Origin: JBGNFV01 sp049645705
GTDB lineage: Bacteria; Bacteroidota; Bacteroidia; Cytophagales; Cyclobacteriaceae
NCBI GenBank assembly: GCA_049645705.1
Contig: JBARUK010000068.1
Coordinates: forward strand, 183,797-247,796
Length of the DNA: 64,000 bases
Direction: 5' to 3'
Under the pieces are notes generated by a model, which was given only the letters and a program-made list of their open reading frames with translations, made no database searches and was not told where the DNA came from. The translations under genes were made by a program, and so were the position numbers. This document shows, in pieces, positions 18,993 to 26,949 of this stretch (positions within the stretch are counted from its first letter, which is position 1; each line of letters starts with the position of its first letter).

Positions 18993-19516
18993 GAGGCTCT
19001 GAAAATATCGTCGAGGTTTTCGGACATATCCCTGATAAAGGGAATAGCACTGCCCAGCAAATCTATTATTTCTGAAGTCACTACCATTACGGTAGGATAA
19101 ACCATCGATTCATCCTTCCAGTTTTCAGGCAGGTCAAAATGCATCATATCGAACAGCCATAACAGAAAGCCTGCTGCAAAACACCATTTGAAAGCACCCA
19201 GCAATGCACCCGCGATGTTATCGGCCAGGCCAAGGGGGGTGAGGTCTATCACCTTTTTCAGCAACCTGCCGATTGAGGTCACGACTGTGAGGATAAGGAT
19301 AAACACCAAAGCAAAAGCTAATACCGGAATGTACATAGCATCATTGTTCAGCATCTGAATAAGCCACTCTTCTGCTATATCGAATAGCTTAATAGCCCCT
19401 ATAACTGCCAGTACCAAAGCCAGAAAACTGAATATAGACAGTAACAGACCTTTCCTGTAGCCCTGGAAGGCACCTATGGCAAGCAGTATTAATAATATAA
19501 TATCGAGCGTACTCAA
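18989..19516 (-). CDS. CvpA-family membrane protein
   Basis: 175 residues with four hydrophobic segments (about 1-20, 25-45, 60-85 and 100-125) and the family's TLDIILLILLAIGAFQGYRKG opening shortened here to its first turn. After the last segment there is a soluble tail. CvpA was named for colicin V production, but in most bacteria the role is unclear. It starts 7 bp after yqeY and its stop overlaps the amidotransferase start, so it belongs to the same transcript. Confidence 0.85.
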   Translation of the reverse strand: MSTLDIILLILLAIGAFQGYRKGLLLSIFSFLALVLAVIGAIKLFDIAEEWLIQMLNNDAMYIPVLAFALVFILILTVVTSIGRLLKKVIDLTPLGLADNIAGALLGAFKWCFAAGFLLWLFDMMHFDLPENWKDESMVYPTVMVVTSEIIDLLGSAIPFIRDMSENLDDIFRAS

Positions 19517-19523
19517 CGTCTGT

Positions 19524-19976
19524 CTAATTGCTTAACCTTTGCTTTACTTTTGAGGCAATAATCTTATTGTCTGCCTTGCCCGCAAGTCGCTGGCTGGCTA
19601 GGCCCATTACTTTCCCCATGTCTTTCATGCCTGTGGCTCCGGTCTCACTAATAACCTTATCGACTTCGGCGGCGACTTCTTCTTCAGAAAGTTGCTCCGG
19701 AAGGTAGCGCTCGATGATCTCCAGTTCGGTGAGTTCTTTTGATGCCAGGTCATCACGGTTCTGTTCTTTAAACACAGCAGCAGAATCGCGACGCTGTTTG
19801 GCTGCCTTATTCAGCAAGGCAAATTCGGTCTCCTCAGAGAGGCCCTGCCCACCTCCTTTTTCTGTTTCGGCCAGAAGGATAGCAGACTTAATGGCCCGGA
19901 GTGCACGCAGCTCATCCTGGTTCTTGTCACGCATGGCTTGCTTAATATCGGTATCTATTCGCTCTTTGAGACTCAT
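19524..19976 (-). CDS. GatB/YqeY domain protein
   Basis: 150 residues from the ATG at 19976 (MSLKERIDTDIKQAMRDKN); a longer reading frame upstream runs into the divergent pdxJ gene and has no family similarity. The protein consists entirely of the helical YqeY domain related to the tail domain of GatB, with LSEETEFALLNKAAKQRRDS and MGKVMGLASQRLAGKAD. It is thought to be tRNA-related, but its function is not established. It begins the leftward gene run that extends to the LD-carboxypeptidase. Confidence 0.9.
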   Translation of the reverse strand: MSLKERIDTDIKQAMRDKNQDELRALRAIKSAILLAETEKGGGQGLSEETEFALLNKAAKQRRDSAAVFKEQNRDDLASKELTELEIIERYLPEQLSEEEVAAEVDKVISETGATGMKDMGKVMGLASQRLAGKADNKIIASKVKQRLSN

Positions 19977-20037
19977 ATCAATTCGGATATAATAATTGTT
20001 AACTTGCCGTAAAATTAGATAAATATATCCAAATGCT

Positions 20038-20754
20038 ATGACCAGGCTTAGCGTGAACATAAATAAGGTCGCTACTTTAAGAAATGCCAGAGGGGGTAAT
20101 AACCCTAATGTAGTACAGGTAGCCAAAGATTGTGAGCATTTTGGAGCCGAAGGAATTACGGTGCACCCAAGGCCGGACGAGAGGCACATACGATACCAGG
20201 ATGTACTTGATCTAAAGGATATAGTCACGACTGAATTTAATATTGAGGGCTATCCTGATGAGCGCTTCATGAAGCTGGTAGAGCGCGTAAGACCTAACCA
20301 GGCAACACTGGTACCCGATCCACCGGATGTGTTAACCTCTAATGCAGGGTGGGACACTGTTTCCCATCAGGATATGCTAAAGGACATCATCGGACAGCTC
20401 AAAAAATGGGGGATTCGAACTTCTGTTTTTATAAGCACTGACCTGAAGCTAATAGAAGGAGCAGCAAATAGTGGTACGGACAGGGTAGAATTGTACACAG
20501 AGCCTTATGCCGCAGATTACCATAAAGATCGTGAACAGGCTGTAATGCCATTTGTTAAAGCTGCAGAACACGCCAGAAAACTAGGGCTGGGACTAAATGC
20601 AGGACATGACCTTGACCTGCAAAACCTCAACTTTCTGCAGCAGCGTATTCCTTTCCTCGAAGAGGTAAGTATAGGTCATGCACTTATTGCGGATGCCCTT
20701 TACTATGGACTGGAAAATACGGTTCAGATGTACAAAGAAAAACTACGAAATTAA
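20038..20754 (+). CDS. pdxJ: Pyridoxine 5'-phosphate synthase
   Basis: Condenses 1-deoxy-D-xylulose 5-phosphate with 3-amino-2-oxopropyl phosphate in the DXP-dependent vitamin B6 pathway. 238 residues, a TIM barrel with LSVNINKVATLRNARGG, GITVHPRPDERHI, the EGYPDERF loop, and GLGLNAGHDLDLQNL near the end. Every block is typical. The next gene starts 4 bp after the stop. Confidence 0.95.
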   Translation: MTRLSVNINKVATLRNARGGNNPNVVQVAKDCEHFGAEGITVHPRPDERHIRYQDVLDLKDIVTTEFNIEGYPDERFMKLVERVRPNQATLVPDPPDVLTSNAGWDTVSHQDMLKDIIGQLKKWGIRTSVFISTDLKLIEGAANSGTDRVELYTEPYAADYHKDREQAVMPFVKAAEHARKLGLGLNAGHDLDLQNLNFLQQRIPFLEEVSIGHALIADALYYGLENTVQMYKEKLRN

Positions 20755-20758
20755 GCAT

Positions 20759-21535
20759 ATGGCTGAAGTACTAAGCTATAAAGACATGGGCGAGGGCAAG
20801 CCTCTGGTTATCCTGCACGGGTTATTCGGATCTTCAGATAACTGGGTGACTGTAGGCCGTGAACTAGCCAAAACCTACAAGGTGTACCTGGTAGATATGC
20901 GTAATCACGGTGACAGTCCTCACAGCGAAACCCATAGCTACGACTCAATGGGTGAAGATGTGCTCGCTTTCCTGGATGAGCACAACCTGGAGAGGCCTTT
21001 GGTTATCGGGCACTCTATGGGTGGTAAGGCGGCTATGAATTTTGCCGTAAAACATCCGGATCGCTTTGAGAAACTGGTCATAGTAGATATAGCACCGAAA
21101 GCCTACCCTGTACATCATCGTGGTATACTGGACGGCCTCATGGGCATAGATATTGCCAACCTGGAAAGCCGGAAGGATGCCGACGAACTACTGTCTAAGA
21201 CTATCCCGGAGAAACCGGTGAGGCAATTTCTTCTTAAAAACCTGATGCGGGATGAGGAGGGAAAGTATGGCTGGAAACTGAATTTGAAAGCACTCGATGC
21301 CAACCTGGAAACCATCGGAGCAGGAATGGAAGAGCATTATGGGTCTGATAAGCCCGTACTGTTTATAAGAGGAGAGAAGTCTAATTATATAGAGGACAGT
21401 GACAACATTACTATCGTATCACTCTTTCCTAATTCGGGTATCGAAACTATTAAGGGCGCAGGTCACTGGGTGCATGCAGAAAAGCCGCAAGAGTTTATAG
21501 AAACTGTCACCTCGTTCTTCCAGTCAACTGCGTAA
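20759..21535 (+). CDS. Alpha/beta hydrolase (YbfF-like esterase)
   Basis: 258 residues from the ATG at 20759; a longer frame reaching back into pdxJ is spurious. The fold is clear: VILHGLFGSSDNW (oxyanion), VDMRNHGDSPHS, the nucleophile GHSMGGKAA, the acid in VLFIRGEKSNYI, and the histidine in GAGHWVHAEKP. The overall pattern resembles E. coli YbfF esterase. The natural substrate is unknown. Its end overlaps the convergent DUF2905 gene by 12 bp. Confidence 0.88.
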   Translation: MAEVLSYKDMGEGKPLVILHGLFGSSDNWVTVGRELAKTYKVYLVDMRNHGDSPHSETHSYDSMGEDVLAFLDEHNLERPLVIGHSMGGKAAMNFAVKHPDRFEKLVIVDIAPKAYPVHHRGILDGLMGIDIANLESRKDADELLSKTIPEKPVRQFLLKNLMRDEEGKYGWKLNLKALDANLETIGAGMEEHYGSDKPVLFIRGEKSNYIEDSDNITIVSLFPNSGIETIKGAGHWVHAEKPQEFIETVTSFFQSTA

Positions 21536-21745
21536 TTTGTAATAAAGGTAAATAGCCAGGGAAACGATTATACTGATGACAATACTGCTTTCGAGAGGAA
21601 AATAGAATGAAAAACCTGGTTTTTTAACAGCAATATCTCCCGGTAACCTTCCCAGCCCCCCTTTGCCACCAAAGTAGAAAATAATTCCTGCTACGAACAG
21701 TATAGCACCCGCTGCCATCAAAAGCTTTCCTGTTTGTTCTGACAT
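21524..21745 (-). CDS. DUF2905 small membrane protein
   Basis: 73 residues with two hydrophobic helices (about 7-26 and 52-70) joined by the conserved loop GGLGRLPGDIAVKKPGFSFYFP, which defines DUF2905. It is probably an inner-membrane protein of unknown function. It lies between a convergent hydrolase, with a 12-bp coding overlap, and a divergent methyltransferase. Confidence 0.88.
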   Translation of the reverse strand: MSEQTGKLLMAAGAILFVAGIIFYFGGKGGLGRLPGDIAVKKPGFSFYFPLESSIVISIIVSLAIYLYYKLRS

Positions 21746-21763
21746 ATACCTAATGTTAAATAC

Positions 21764-22474
21764 ATGAAAGGCACAATATACCTCATTCCCAGTACACTTG
21801 CTCCCGGCTCAGCACCTTCAGTCATACCGGAAGAGATCAGGGAGGCGGTAAAAAAAATCGATTATTACCTGGTAGAGAACATCCGTACTGCCAGAAGATA
21901 TATCAGCAGCCTGAAAACCGGCGTGGTAATCGAAACCCTTGAATTCAGGGAACTCCATAAAAAAACACCTGACCATATGGTTCGGGAATTTATTAGACCG
22001 GCCCTTTCCGGTAAAGACGTAGGCATTATTTCTGAAGCCGGGTGCCCGGGAGTTGCTGATCCCGGAGCCAGGGCCGTCATGGAAGCTCATCGTCACGGCC
22101 TCAAAGTTGTACCACTTATAGGCCCTTCATCATTTCTACTGGCCCTGATGGCCAGCGGATTTAACGGACAGTCCTTCGAATTTCACGGTTACCTTCCTAT
22201 TAAAGCGCCAGATCGCAACAAAGCACTGCACCGGTTAGAGCAGGAGAGCCAACGCCACAGGAAAACTCAAATTTTTATGGAAACTCCCTACCGGAATGAC
22301 AAAATGGTAGAGGCTATTATTAAGCAATGTCACCCCGGCACCAGACTTTGTATCGCTGCAAATTTAAATGACGAAAATGAGTTTGTATATTCCGCTCCGG
22401 TTGCCGAATGGAAGAAGCTAAAAAAGTCGTTTCATAAGCAACCGGCCGTATTTTTAATTTATGCAGGAGATTAA
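21764..22474 (+). CDS. SAM-dependent methyltransferase, RsmI-like
   Basis: 236 residues of the tetrapyrrole methylase fold. The opening is GTIYLIPSTLAPG, and the SAM-binding segment GIISEAGCPGVADPGA is very close to the RsmI motif; ETPYRNDKMVEAI is the matching C-terminal block. RsmI methylates the ribose of C1402 in 16S rRNA. This protein is shorter than RsmI (about 280 residues), and Bacteroidota often encode both, so it is likely a paralogue with a related but unproven target. It is divergent from the DUF2905 gene. Confidence 0.85.
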   Translation: MKGTIYLIPSTLAPGSAPSVIPEEIREAVKKIDYYLVENIRTARRYISSLKTGVVIETLEFRELHKKTPDHMVREFIRPALSGKDVGIISEAGCPGVADPGARAVMEAHRHGLKVVPLIGPSSFLLALMASGFNGQSFEFHGYLPIKAPDRNKALHRLEQESQRHRKTQIFMETPYRNDKMVEAIIKQCHPGTRLCIAANLNDENEFVYSAPVAEWKKLKKSFHKQPAVFLIYAGD

Positions 22475-22532
22475 ACACCTCCAAAATTTAATTTTCCTAC
22501 TATCGAATTTAACCAAGGAAGGATTCCCGGTT

Positions 22533-22562
22533 TTTGGAATTACCCAATTTCCCATAAATTTG
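22533..22562 (+). promoter_or_regulatory. metK promoter
   Basis: TTTG at 22533-22536 and TAAATTTG at 22555-22562, spaced 18 bp, match the Bacteroidota sigma-A consensus. The box ends 35 bp before the ATG. The leader is too short for a known SAM riboswitch. Confidence 0.7.
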
Positions 22563-22597
22563 ATGTAGTTTTATGAGACTAAATATATCACCAACCG

Positions 22598-23887
22598 ATG
22601 TCATACCTATTTACTTCGGAATCCGTTTCCGAAGGCCATCCAGATAAAATTGCCGATCAGATATCTGATGCAATCATTGACCATTTTTTAGCCTTCGATA
22701 AAGACTCTAAGGTAGCCTGCGAAACTCTAGTGACTACCGGCCAGGTAGTACTGGCAGGTGAAGTTAAATCAGGAGCTTACGTCGATGTACAGTCAGTCGC
22801 CAGAAATGTTATTCGCCGTATTGGCTATACCAAAGGAGAATACATGTTCTCAGCAGATAGCTGTGGTGTCCTATCAGCCCTGCATGAGCAGTCAGAAGAC
22901 ATAAACCGTGGAGTAGATCGTGGCAAACCTGAGGAGCAGGGTGCCGGTGACCAGGGAATGATGTTTGGCTACGCAACTAATGAGACAGAAAACTATATGC
23001 CCCTGGCATTGGACCTGTCACATAAAGTACTTCGTGAACTCGCCGAACTACGTCGTGAGAACAACGAAATCAAATATCTGCGTCCGGATGCAAAAGCCCA
23101 GGTGACCATCGAATATGATGATAACCACAAGCCTCAGCGTATTGATAGCATAGTAGTATCTACTCAGCATGATGACTTTGAGAAGCCTGCCGGAGACGGC
23201 GATGCTGCCCAGAACCAGGCCGATGAGAAAATGCTGGACAAGATAAGGACGGACATCAAGGAAATTCTTATTCCCAGACTGAAAAAGAGTTTGAAGCCTG
23301 AGATTCAGGAACTGTTTAAAGGTGAGATAACTTACCATATCAACCCGACAGGTAAATTTGTTATCGGAGGCCCACATGGAGATGCCGGCCTGACTGGTCG
23401 CAAGATCATCGTAGACACATACGGAGGCAAAGGCGCACACGGTGGTGGTGCATTTTCAGGTAAAGACCCAAGTAAGGTAGACCGTTCTGCCGCCTACGCG
23501 ACACGCCACATTGCAAAAAACATGGTGGCCGCAGGTGTCGCCGATCAGATTCTGGTGCAAGTGTCTTACGCTATAGGTGTAGTAGAGCCTACCAATATAT
23601 TTGTGGAAACGTATGGTACTGCCAAGGTTGATATGACTGACGGCGAAATCGCTACCAAAGTGCGGGAGATATTCGATATGCGTCCCGGCCTCATTGAGCA
23701 ACGCCTCAAACTGCGTAATCCTATGTACTCAGAAACAGCCGCTTATGGCCATATGGGTCGCGATTATGAAACAGTTGAAAAATCATTTACTGCGACTAAC
23801 GGTGAAGTGATAAAGAAAAATGTTGAGCTTTTCACCTGGGAAAAACTCGATCATGTAGATAAGATCAAAAGTATCTTCGGTCTTTAA
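22598..23887 (+). CDS. metK: S-adenosylmethionine synthetase
   Basis: Makes SAM from methionine and ATP. 429 residues, with EGHPDKIADQISDA at the N-terminus, GAGDQGMMFGYA, and the phosphate-binding GGGAFSGKDPSKVDRSAAY. It is slightly longer than the E. coli enzyme (384) because of an insertion around 160-210, as I recall for Bacteroidota. No Shine-Dalgarno sequence precedes the ATG. A strong terminator follows. Confidence 0.96.
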   Translation: MSYLFTSESVSEGHPDKIADQISDAIIDHFLAFDKDSKVACETLVTTGQVVLAGEVKSGAYVDVQSVARNVIRRIGYTKGEYMFSADSCGVLSALHEQSEDINRGVDRGKPEEQGAGDQGMMFGYATNETENYMPLALDLSHKVLRELAELRRENNEIKYLRPDAKAQVTIEYDDNHKPQRIDSIVVSTQHDDFEKPAGDGDAAQNQADEKMLDKIRTDIKEILIPRLKKSLKPEIQELFKGEITYHINPTGKFVIGGPHGDAGLTGRKIIVDTYGGKGAHGGGAFSGKDPSKVDRSAAYATRHIAKNMVAAGVADQILVQVSYAIGVVEPTNIFVETYGTAKVDMTDGEIATKVREIFDMRPGLIEQRLKLRNPMYSETAAYGHMGRDYETVEKSFTATNGEVIKKNVELFTWEKLDHVDKIKSIFGL

Positions 23888-23905
23888 TACATCTCTGAAA
23901 AAACT

Positions 23906-23943
23906 AAAGGGCTGCCGATTTACATACCGACAGCCCTTTTTTT
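23906..23943. terminator. Bidirectional terminator between metK and hpf
   Basis: Stem AAAGGGCTG (23906-23914) with CAGCCCTTT (23931-23939), extended inward by further pairs, then a T run on the plus strand. The opposite strand also ends in T residues, so it can serve hpf as well. Confidence 0.82.
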
Positions 23944-23960
23944 ATGTTCACCAAAATTTA

Positions 23961-24260
23961 TCAGTGAGTCATTTGCTTCTCTTTGTGTTTCTTTAGCTGT
24001 CTTCTCAGTGCTTCAACAACCAGATCGGCAGCACCCTCGAATGAATCCGAGTGATGCTTGGCAAATAACTGCTGACCAGGAATGTTAAGCTTTATTTCAA
24101 CTACTTTATTTTCATTAGTCTCATTTTTATCAAGCTTCAAAAAAACTTCACCATCCACTATGCGATCATAATACGTATCGAGCTTGTCCGCTTTTTTCTG
24201 GATAAACTCGAGCAGTCTCTGATCGGCATCAAAGTGAATAGAATGCATTTGTAATCTCAT
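23961..24260 (-). CDS. hpf: Ribosome hibernation-promoting factor
   Basis: 99-residue short-form HPF/RaiA protein that binds the ribosomal decoding region in stationary phase and stops translation. It shows the family opening MHSIHFDADQRLLEFIQKKA, the KLDTYYDRIVDGEVFL strand pair, and the closing helix AADLVVEALRRQLKKHKEK. It sits behind rpsU and xerC in the same direction, so ribosome-related genes bracket the recombinase. Confidence 0.92.
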   Translation of the reverse strand: MRLQMHSIHFDADQRLLEFIQKKADKLDTYYDRIVDGEVFLKLDKNETNENKVVEIKLNIPGQQLFAKHHSDSFEGAADLVVEALRRQLKKHKEKQMTH

Positions 24261-24285
24261 AGCAGTAAATTTTTTAAATTAAAAA

Positions 24286-25179
24286 TTATGCTTTCGGGTG
24301 CGCTTGCCTGAAAACTTCACGGAGCTTTTCATGAGTATTGTGAGTATACACCTGCGTGGCAGCCAGATTAGCGTGTCCGAGTAACTCTTTGACTGCATTC
24401 AGGTCTGCGCCCTTATTTAAAAGGTGGGTGGCAAATGTATGCCTTAATACGTGAGGGCTCTTCTTTTCAGCATTCGAATAAATATCCAAGTATTTCTTTA
24501 CCACCCGATATATCAATGTAGGGTAGCTTTGCTTCCCATTATTGTTAACTACCAAATAGCTCTCTTCGTTTTCAAAATTCTGCTGTATTTTCCAGGCACT
24601 GTAACGCCTGATTACCTCGGAGAGTGAGGCAGGAAAGGGAATAATACGCTCCTTATTACGCTTACCGAGAACCTTGATCTCTCTGCGGACCTCATCTACG
24701 GAACTCTTACGAAGGCCGGTAAGCTCCGATAAGCGGATACCTGTACAATACAAAAGCTCTATTATCAGACGGTCTCTCCACCCTTCAAACGTATCAGCAA
24801 ATACAGAGGGATCGAGTAAGGCTTCCATTTCAGGCTCACGGGCGAATGCAGGAAGTTTTTTGGGGGTTTTGATATTACGGACCTTATAGGCCGGGTCCTT
24901 TTCAAGATCGTGATACTTCATCAGGTACTTATAAAAAGTTCTGAGAGATGCGATCTTACGATTAATGGAAGTGGCCTCCAGGTTTTGCTCTGAAAGGGAT
25001 ATAACCCACCCCCGGATATCAGGATGTTTAGCAGAAAATAGTAAGTCTTCGGAGTCGAAAGAGGTGTGAAAGAAAGTCAGATATTCCTGAAACTGATTCA
25101 GGTCAATTCGATAGGATGAAATGGTATGAGGGCTGGCCCTCTTTTCGAATGCTAAATATCTGAGAAAGGATTCTATCAT
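24286..25179 (-). CDS. xerC: Tyrosine recombinase XerC/XerD
   Basis: 297 residues from the ATG at 25179 (MIESFLRYLAFEKRASPHTI); twelve upstream codons are possible but lack family similarity. The N-terminal SAM-like core-binding domain is followed by the catalytic domain with Arg in TGIRLSELTGL, Lys in VLGKRNKERIIP, HVLRHTFATHLL, GHANLAATQVY and the nucleophile Tyr in YTHNTHEKLRE. It resolves chromosome dimers at dif. No att or integron features lie nearby, and the position between rpsU and hpf marks it as the housekeeping enzyme. XerC and XerD cannot be told apart here. Confidence 0.9.
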   Translation of the reverse strand: MIESFLRYLAFEKRASPHTISSYRIDLNQFQEYLTFFHTSFDSEDLLFSAKHPDIRGWVISLSEQNLEATSINRKIASLRTFYKYLMKYHDLEKDPAYKVRNIKTPKKLPAFAREPEMEALLDPSVFADTFEGWRDRLIIELLYCTGIRLSELTGLRKSSVDEVRREIKVLGKRNKERIIPFPASLSEVIRRYSAWKIQQNFENEESYLVVNNNGKQSYPTLIYRVVKKYLDIYSNAEKKSPHVLRHTFATHLLNKGADLNAVKELLGHANLAATQVYTHNTHEKLREVFRQAHPKA

Positions 25180-25257
25180 AAAGCAGTATTGCAGGAAGAA
25201 TACATCTCCCTGCAATACAACTTACAAAATTATCTATTTAAAAACAGCCTGGCTGTC

Positions 25258-25452
25258 TTAGTTTTCCTCTTGTGAGGCCATCTTCTGACGATAAGCTGCT
25301 TTCAGCTTTTCGTTACGGCGTGTTACGCTTGGCTTCTCAAAGTAGTTACGTGAACGAACTTCTCTAAGCGTTCCTGTTCTTTCAAACTTCTTCTTAAAAC
25401 GCTTCAGTGCCTTCTCTATAGATTCGTTCTCTTTTACATTAACTACGATCAT
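25258..25452 (-). CDS. rpsU: 30S ribosomal protein bS21
   Basis: 64 residues: MIVVNVKENESIEKALKRFK, the basic segment KKFERTGTLREVRSRNYFEKP and the lysine-rich tail. bS21 lies at the platform of the 30S subunit near the anti-Shine-Dalgarno end of 16S rRNA. Unlike the other genes here, it is preceded by a strong Shine-Dalgarno sequence (see the site at 25455). A consensus promoter lies 38 bp upstream of the start. Confidence 0.96.
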   Translation of the reverse strand: MIVVNVKENESIEKALKRFKKKFERTGTLREVRSRNYFEKPSVTRRNEKLKAAYRQKMASQEEN

Positions 25453-25454
25453 AT

Positions 25455-25462
25455 ATCTCCTT
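25455..25462 (-). promoter_or_regulatory. Strong Shine-Dalgarno sequence of rpsU
   Basis: The minus strand reads TAAGGAGATATATG into the start codon. AAGGAG pairs with the anti-Shine-Dalgarno of 16S rRNA, while neighbouring genes such as metK and ugd lack any such match. Confidence 0.75.
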
Positions 25463-25489
25463 ACATTAAATAGTCCACGATTGAGCGTG

Positions 25490-25520
25490 CAAATATACTA
25501 CAAAAATAACTACGCGCAAG
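25490..25520 (-). promoter_or_regulatory. rpsU promoter
   Basis: Minus-strand CTTG (25517-25520) and TATATTTG (25490-25497) with a 19-bp spacer match the Bacteroidota -33/-7 consensus. It probably drives rpsU-xerC-hpf. Confidence 0.72.
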
Positions 25521-25536
25521 TCCTTTCAGTTCAGAT

Positions 25537-26703
25537 TTATTTTAGTATCGCACGCGAGATGACAAGCTTCTGGATTTCGCTGGTACCTTCGCCTATAGTA
25601 CAAAGCTTGCTGTCACGGTAGTATCGTTCGGCCGGATAATCTTTAGTAAATCCGTAACCGCCGAATATCTGAACACCCTCTACGGATGCTTCTACGCAAA
25701 CTTCGGAAGCATAGTATTTAGCCATTGCAGACTCTATGTTTACGCTTTGTCCTTTGTTTTTAAGCTCCGCCGCACGGAATGTCAGAAGTTTTGCTGCTTC
25801 TATCTTAGTGGCAAGGTCTGCCAGCTTAAAACTAATAGCCTGGAATCTGCTGATAGACTGGCCAAACTGCTCTCTTTCTTTTGAATACTGCAGAGCAGCA
25901 TCAAATGCACCTTCCGCAATACCCAGACTTAGAGCAGCAATAGATATACGCCCGCCATCAAGAACCTTAAGTGACTGGACAAAGCCCTCTCCTACATTTC
26001 CCATAATATTAGAAGCAGGTATGCGGCAATCTTCGAAGATCATTTCCGCTGTTTCCGAAGCTCTCATCCCCAGCTTGTCCTCTTTTCTGCCACCTCTGAA
26101 TCCGGGAGTACCTCTTTCTACTATAAAAGCAGTCATTCCGTGAGAGTCGCCTACCTCACCGGTACGGGCTATTACTACGGCTACATCACCAGAGATGCCA
26201 TGGGTGATGAAATTTTTAGCTCCATTAAGTATATAGTCATCACCGTCTTTAACGGCCACAGTCTTCATATTACCGGCATCAGAACCTGTATTAGGCTCGG
26301 TAAGACCCCAGGCACCTACCCACTGACCGGTGGCCAGCTTAGGGAGGTATTTCTTCTTCTGCTCATCATTTCCAAACTGAAGGATATGTCCTGTACACAA
26401 ACTGTTATGAGCTGCCATGCTCAAGCCTATGGACGGATCTATTTTGGACAGCTCCACAATGGCAGTGACATACTCATTGTATCCAAAGCCGGATCCATCG
26501 TATTCTTGAGGAACCAGCACCCCCATTAGCCCGAGTTCGCCCATTTTGTGAAAAAGATCCTTTGGAAAATGCTGCTTTTCGTCCCATTCTTTCATGTAAG
26601 GTTTAATTTCCTTATCACCGAAATCTTTCACCATCTGGGCGATCATGGCCTGGTTCTCCGCTACTGTAGAAGATGTCATGCTTTCGCTAGCAACTGCGTC
26701 CAT
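25537..26703 (-). CDS. Acyl-CoA dehydrogenase
   Basis: 388-residue FAD flavoprotein that oxidises acyl-CoA to enoyl-CoA and passes electrons to ETF. It shows all three domains: the helical N-terminus with VPQEYDGSGFGYNEYV, the beta domain with GLTEPNTGSDAG and FITHGISGDVAVV, and the C-terminal helices with VQIFGGYGFTKDYPAERYYRD and IGEGTSEIQK, whose Glu is the expected catalytic base. It is most similar in pattern to short/branched-chain enzymes, but chain length cannot be read. It stands alone, transcribed away from ugd. Confidence 0.93.
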   Translation of the reverse strand: MDAVASESMTSSTVAENQAMIAQMVKDFGDKEIKPYMKEWDEKQHFPKDLFHKMGELGLMGVLVPQEYDGSGFGYNEYVTAIVELSKIDPSIGLSMAAHNSLCTGHILQFGNDEQKKKYLPKLATGQWVGAWGLTEPNTGSDAGNMKTVAVKDGDDYILNGAKNFITHGISGDVAVVIARTGEVGDSHGMTAFIVERGTPGFRGGRKEDKLGMRASETAEMIFEDCRIPASNIMGNVGEGFVQSLKVLDGGRISIAALSLGIAEGAFDAALQYSKEREQFGQSISRFQAISFKLADLATKIEAAKLLTFRAAELKNKGQSVNIESAMAKYYASEVCVEASVEGVQIFGGYGFTKDYPAERYYRDSKLCTIGEGTSEIQKLVISRAILK

Positions 26704-26762
26704 AACTTATTGATTTTCAGATTTGTGCATATTTATCCAACATCGGATTCGCTAATTTAAAT

Positions 26763-26770
26763 CAAAGATA
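26763..26770 (-). promoter_or_regulatory. -7 element of the acyl-CoA dehydrogenase promoter
   Basis: Minus-strand TATCTTTG fits TAnnTTTG, 59 bp upstream of the start. No good -33 box is visible. Confidence 0.4.
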
Positions 26771-26840
26771 TTTAGAAAACAAACTAACATTCGTTCGGAA
26801 TACGCATCTTTAAATACTCCATTTTTAAGCGTATTACCTC

Positions 26841-26861
26841 AAGATTAATCTTGTATATTTG
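26841..26861 (+). promoter_or_regulatory. Palindrome and -7 element upstream of ugd
   Basis: A perfect 12-bp palindrome AAGATTAATCTT (26841-26852) directly precedes TATATTTG (26854-26861), a match to the -7 consensus. The arrangement suggests an operator inside the promoter spacer. A second possible promoter (TTTG, 20 bp, TAGTTTTT) lies further downstream, so the start site is uncertain. Confidence 0.4.
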
Positions 26862-26949
26862 CCCTAAGAGATGTTGTTTTTAAACATTTTTTGATCTTAT
26901 TTTACTTCCAAAATAGTTTTTTTATTATTTAAACTTTATAAAACACAAC

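Noticed and set aside
19977..20228. Upstream extension of YqeY
   Set aside because: It is antisense to pdxJ and unlike the YqeY family, which begins at MSLKER.
20678..20758. Longer N-terminus of the hydrolase overlapping pdxJ
   Set aside because: The extension has no alpha/beta hydrolase similarity, and an ATG at 20759 gives the family start.
22475..22597. SAM riboswitch before metK
   Set aside because: The leader after the predicted promoter is under 35 nt and shows no stem set of a known SAM aptamer.
24286..25179. Mobile-element integrase
   Set aside because: The recombinase lies between rpsU and hpf, a housekeeping Xer setting, with no att repeats or cargo.
26790..26815. TetR-type operator upstream of the acyl-CoA dehydrogenase (ATTCGTTCGGAAT)
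   Set aside because: Only four bases pair in each arm, so it is within chance expectation.
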